Source: Candidatus Cloacimonadota bacterium
GTDB lineage: Bacteria > Cloacimonadota > Cloacimonadia > Cloacimonadales > Cloacimonadaceae
Assembly: GCA_012728875.1 (NCBI GenBank)
Contig: JAAYEF010000031.1
Span: 62,001-126,000, forward strand
DNA: 64,000 nt
Direction: 5' to 3'
Below the pieces are notes generated by a model. That model saw nothing but the letters and a program-made list of their open reading frames with translations. It made no database searches and was not told where the DNA came from. The translations under genes were made by a program, and so were the position numbers. Positions 60,612 through 64,000 of this stretch are shown here, piece by piece. Positions within the stretch are counted from its first letter, which is position 1, and each line of letters starts with the position of its first letter.

Positions 60612-63079
60612 AACGGACTTTTTTGACGCTGCTTCTGGTTTTAAGCTGCATGTTTTTGACTGCGGCAACCTGGCAGACCATCACAAACCGCAGCCACGTA
60701 TATGATATGGCGAGTCACAGTTCCGGAATATATTTTGCCACTTGGGGCGGAGTTGAAATCTCTCTTCCGGATGGGGTGGACAGCGTAAAATCCGGATTCC
60801 CATCGGTTTTGACCACCGCCGACGGTTTGGTTTCAAACGATATCCGCACCCTGGAATATATTCAGATGAACAACAGTCTTTGGATGGGAACCGCGAACGA
60901 TGGCATCACGATTTACACACCGCTGGGGGTACAGCAGCTCAACACCTCGCTGGGTCTGCTTTCAAACCGTGTGGTGCGAATTTTGGAACACGATGCCCAG
61001 GTTTTGGTTGCCACCAAAGGCGGCTTGGCTTCCTACTACTATTTGGAAGGCGTGAACTTTCCGCTTTTGATGCATAAATATACCACGCAAACCACTGCGG
61101 GCATGCTTTCCAATTCCATCGACGCCATGGAACTGGCTGAAAACGGTTATCTCTTTTTAGGCAGCGCACAGGGCATCAATTTTGTCCACTTGGACTCCCT
61201 GGACATTGATTCTGCCTGGCACAGTTTTGACAACTTTCCCGGTTCCAGCGAAGAAAACCGCAAAATGGCTTTGCGCCCGGGATATTTGACCGTGAACGGG
61301 ACCAGCACAGTTTATGTTCATTCAGACGACCCCTGGAGCGGGATTTGGCGCAGCTACGGTGCAAACGATGGACTGCTGGCGGAGCCAATTTCAAGTGCGG
61401 CAATGGATTCCAGAGGAGCGCTCTGGGTTTCTTACGGCTCTTGGGATGAAAACAATATGCTTTACAAGCGGAATACGGATGTGCTGCTGAGCAGGGTGGA
61501 CGCCCAGGGCAACGTTGAGCACCGGCGCGAACAGGAGGAAGGGCTGGGATCCAAAAGCATAAGCAGGATCATTTCCCAGTATAACTCGATTTTTCTTTGC
61601 AGTTGGGGCGACGGTGTTTTTTTCCAAACTGACAGTGCAGACAATCTTTGGTCCCAATTTCAGGCGGGCGGGCTCGGTTTTCCCAAAATAAGCTGCATCA
61701 CCACCGATCACAACAATGCGGCGTGGTTTGGCAGCGGGGGTTTGAGCCCTGTTCCCATGCCACAGGGCACCTTGGGCGCCAGCCGCTATCTGGATGGATA
61801 TTGGAAAAATTATACCATAGCAAACAGCCCCATCCACACGGACAACATCGTGAGCATCGCAGTGGACAGCCGCAACCGCAAGTGGTTCGGAAGTTATAAT
61901 ACAAACCAAAACAGTCCTGCCGGCTGGAAATATGCCGTCACCATCTTTGACGAAGAAGAAAACATTTGGAAATATCTGGAACGTGACGGGATAAAGGTTT
62001 GGGACGAGGAAAGCCAGAGTTGGGGCGCGGTGGTGCCGGGTTCACCCCAGCTGCTGGGAAACACTGATGTGCATGTTGCCAAAGACTTATATGGCAATAT
62101 GTTCATTTCCTGCTATGACGACGGTTTCACGGTGCTTAACCCCAACGACGAGCTTTTGGCGGAATTTCGCATTCCCAATAGCATCCATCAGCGTTCCATC
62201 TATAGCTATCACAATGGCAGACAATATTTTATCGGCACAAACAACGACCGCGGCCTGGTGATCTGGAACCATGATTCCATGCCCGAAACGGATGGGGCGC
62301 ACTGGCTGATCCCGGAACCCGCCGAACTGAGCAACTGCGTGATTTACGGCGTGGTGAGCCTGCAAAACCCATATGAGGGCATCCAACACTGGGTGGCTGC
62401 CAGCACAGGGCTTTTCATGTGGAACGAAAATGATTGGTTCCGCTGGGATACCGCCATCAAGCGTTATAAATACAATAAAACAACCCGGACCTGGACGAAC
62501 GACATCCTTTACTATGAGGATGAGGAACGGCTTTACGGCTCGGTGCGCACCACGCCCACAGCCATTTATCTGGATCCTTTCAACCGGGTTTGGATTGGCA
62601 GTTTGGAAAACGGCATCAGCATGTATGACCCTGTTATAGAGAGGTTTACAAACTATTTTCAGGATAATTCGCCACTGCTTTCAAATCACATCACCGCGCT
62701 GGGCTATCTGCCCCAGGAAGGAGTTTTGCTGATTGGCACTCCGGAGGGGTTAAATACGCTCAGGATAGGAATCTCTGAAAAGCCGGATACCGAATTGCGG
62801 CAGTTGGTGGTCTTTCCCAATCCCTTCCATCCGGAAGAGGGTGAAAAAGCCATCATCAGCAACCATCCTGCCGAAACCATGCCTCCGGGGTTGAATCAAT
62901 GCAGGATCTACGATGCTGCCGGTGCATTGGTGAGAATCCTGGAGGAAAACGAATTTGCCCGTTTTTCATGGGATGGAAAAAATGAGGCGGGAAAAGCCTG
63001 TGCCAATGGGGTTTATTTTGTGGTGGTGAGTTCTGAAAAGGGGCAGAGGCGGACGGCGAAGATAGCGCTGTTGCGCTAA
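60608..63079 (+). CDS. Exported two-component-regulator-type propeller protein with T9SS sorting domain
   Basis: 823 residues from the ATG at 60608, overlapping the previous stop (ATGA; GGGAG upstream). A signal peptide (MKRTFLTLLLVLSCMFLTAA) is followed by a WD-like propeller built of Reg_prop-type repeats: GLVSNDIRTLEYIQMNNSLW, GLLSNRVVRILEHDAQVLVA, GMLSNSIDAMELAENGYLF, HTDNIVSIAVDSRNRKWF and LLSNHITALGYLPQEGV. The last 85 residues form the Por sorting domain (FPNPFHPEEGEKAII, RIYDAAGALVRIL, NGVYFVVVSS, KIALLR). Free-standing exported propellers of this type lack kinase parts; role unknown, perhaps glycan recognition. The stop overlaps the convergent gene's stop by four bases. Confidence 0.88.
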   Translation: MKRTFLTLLLVLSCMFLTAATWQTITNRSHVYDMASHSSGIYFATWGGVEISLPDGVDSVKSGFPSVLTTADGLVSNDIRTLEYIQMNNSLWMGTANDGITIYTPLGVQQLNTSLGLLSNRVVRILEHDAQVLVATKGGLASYYYLEGVNFPLLMHKYTTQTTAGMLSNSIDAMELAENGYLFLGSAQGINFVHLDSLDIDSAWHSFDNFPGSSEENRKMALRPGYLTVNGTSTVYVHSDDPWSGIWRSYGANDGLLAEPISSAAMDSRGALWVSYGSWDENNMLYKRNTDVLLSRVDAQGNVEHRREQEEGLGSKSISRIISQYNSIFLCSWGDGVFFQTDSADNLWSQFQAGGLGFPKISCITTDHNNAAWFGSGGLSPVPMPQGTLGASRYLDGYWKNYTIANSPIHTDNIVSIAVDSRNRKWFGSYNTNQNSPAGWKYAVTIFDEEENIWKYLERDGIKVWDEESQSWGAVVPGSPQLLGNTDVHVAKDLYGNMFISCYDDGFTVLNPNDELLAEFRIPNSIHQRSIYSYHNGRQYFIGTNNDRGLVIWNHDSMPETDGAHWLIPEPAELSNCVIYGVVSLQNPYEGIQHWVAASTGLFMWNENDWFRWDTAIKRYKYNKTTRTWTNDILYYEDEERLYGSVRTTPTAIYLDPFNRVWIGSLENGISMYDPVIERFTNYFQDNSPLLSNHITALGYLPQEGVLLIGTPEGLNTLRIGISEKPDTELRQLVVFPNPFHPEEGEKAIISNHPAETMPPGLNQCRIYDAAGALVRILEENEFARFSWDGKNEAGKACANGVYFVVVSSEKGQRRTAKIALLR

Positions 63080-64000
63080 TCCGCTTGGATCAAGGCTTCA
63101 AAGACCTGCATGCCCACTTCGATGCAGGCTTCGTTTGGCAAAAACTTTGAGGAATGCAGTGGCTCGGAGCATCCCGAGCCCAGCCAAAACAGCAGACCGG
63201 GATAAATCGAGGTGAAAAAGCCGAAATCCTCGCCGGTGAGCACGATTTCAGCTTCCTGGAAGCTGATGCCGGTCTGAGCGCAGGCGTCTTTTAATCTTTC
63301 TACCAGATCAGTGGCATTGACCACGGGATCGTAGCTGCTCAGCAGCTCAAACTCAAAATCAGCACCGTGTTTTTGGGCAGCCTGTGTGGCATTGTGTTTG
63401 ATAAGTTGGTTGATCTGATCGCTCAGCGCTTTTTCCAGACTGCGTTGCGTGCCCTGCAAAACACAGCGTTCGGGCACCACATTGCGCACGGTGCCTGCCT
63501 CCAGTTTGCCCACATGGAAGATAAGCCTGTGATCAGCAGAGAGTTTTGCCATATCCTGATCCATCAGATCCAAAAAATCCCTGGCAGCGGAAAGGGCGTT
63601 CACACCCTCTTCGGGGAAGGCTGCGTGGGCGGATTTGCCGATGAAGGTAACGTCAAACTCCTGGGGAATGCCGAAAAAAATGCCGGCACGGCTGGAAACC
63701 GTCCCCACAGGCAGGCCGAAAGCTACGTGCAGGGCGAAAGCTGCCTTCACATCGTATTCCTGGATAAGCCCTTCCGCCAGAACGCTTTGTGCGCCACCCT
63801 GACCTTCTTCGGCGGGCTGGAACAGGAAAAGCAGATTGCGCTCAGTGGCTTGGGAAACCACACGTTCGATGAGACCCAAAAGCACCGTCATGTGGATATC
63901 GTGACCGCAGGCATGCATCAGTCCCGGATGCTGTGAAGCAAAATCACAGCCAGAGTTTTCCGACACGGGCAGGGCATCCATATCTGCGCGGAAAAGCATG
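63076..64000 (-). CDS. M20D-family amidohydrolase (5' end outside window)
   Basis: 307 residues are visible; family members have about 80 more at the N-terminus, so the gene continues past the right edge. Metal ligands are visible: RADMDALP (first Asp), HACGHDIHMT (His), QPAEEGQGGA (catalytic and metal Glu), ALHVAF and GEDFGFFTSIYPGLLFWLG near the C-terminus. M20D enzymes remove N-acyl groups from amino acids; N-acetyldiaminopimelate deacetylase and hippurate hydrolase belong here and cannot be told apart from this fragment. Convergent with the propeller gene. Confidence 0.9.
   Translation of the reverse strand, partial: MLFRADMDALPVSENSGCDFASQHPGLMHACGHDIHMTVLLGLIERVVSQATERNLLFLFQPAEEGQGGAQSVLAEGLIQEYDVKAAFALHVAFGLPVGTVSSRAGIFFGIPQEFDVTFIGKSAHAAFPEEGVNALSAARDFLDLMDQDMAKLSADHRLIFHVGKLEAGTVRNVVPERCVLQGTQRSLEKALSDQINQLIKHNATQAAQKHGADFEFELLSSYDPVVNATDLVERLKDACAQTGISFQEAEIVLTGEDFGFFTSIYPGLLFWLGSGCSEPLHSSKFLPNEACIEVGMQVFEALIQAD

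Overview
The window looks like chromosomal DNA of a Gram-negative, probably anaerobic, amino-acid-fermenting bacterium of the Fibrobacteres-Chlorobi-Bacteroidetes (FCB) side of the tree; Cloacimonadota is my best guess. The reasons are three large secreted proteins ending in type IX secretion (Por) sorting domains, one of them a C25 (gingipain-like) peptidase; a PorV/FadL-like outer-membrane protein; two lipoproteins with a clear lipobox; histidine-degradation genes (hutI, hutH); pyruvate phosphate dikinase; and soluble NuoE/NuoF-type redox subunits without membrane Nuo partners. The phylum call is inference from gene content. No rRNA, tRNA or CRISPR array was recognised by eye.

Layout. 1-7.7 kb: an envelope motor operon (giant TPR protein, small secreted protein, ExbB/TolQ-like, two ExbD-like proteins, and an FHA-like/TM/TonB-like protein) closed by a terminator. 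8-14.1 kb: priA, a DUF1292 protein with a Cys/His-rich head, hutI, and a pseudokinase fused to a sulfatase-modifying-factor-like domain. 14.2-19.7 kb (minus): a three-gene electron-transfer complex, NuoE-like, NuoF-like and a GltD/NuoG hybrid. 20.1-23.3 kb: an AT-rich island with a RecQ helicase fused to a ComF-type phosphoribosyltransferase, followed by a divergent DprA. 23.8-32.6 kb: a T9SS-exported protein, hutH, a very acidic TPR lipoprotein, a membrane protein, truA and hisS. 32.7-38.2 kb (minus): phosphohexomutase, rdgB, a DUF1232 protein and ppdK. 38.5-44.2 kb: an envelope operon (helix-hairpin-helix plus probable barrel protein, PorV-like protein, 5'-nucleotidase). 44.4-48.6 kb: an unknown gene, tyrS, an M50 protease and glnA. 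48.7-56.2 kb: the C25-like peptidase and two tandem paralogous lipoproteins. 56.2-56.8 kb: a transposase remnant and an 11-bp repeat palindrome. 56.8-63.1 kb: a deacetylase-like protein, a GT4 glycosyltransferase, a WecA/MraY-type transferase and a propeller protein with a sorting domain. The window closes with a partial M20 amidohydrolase.

How the parts fit. Central metabolism (hut genes, PPDK, glnA, the NuoEF/GltD-type complex) suits fermentation of amino acids with redox balancing in the cytoplasm. Much of the rest is cell envelope: T9SS cargo, outer-membrane proteins, polysaccharide or lipid-linked glycan synthesis, and a proton-driven trans-envelope machine. The two most unusual items are the RecQ-phosphoribosyltransferase plus DprA pair, which recombines parts known from DNA uptake and processing in a possibly acquired island, and the ExbB/ExbD/ExbD operon, in which one ExbD has lost the membrane aspartate.
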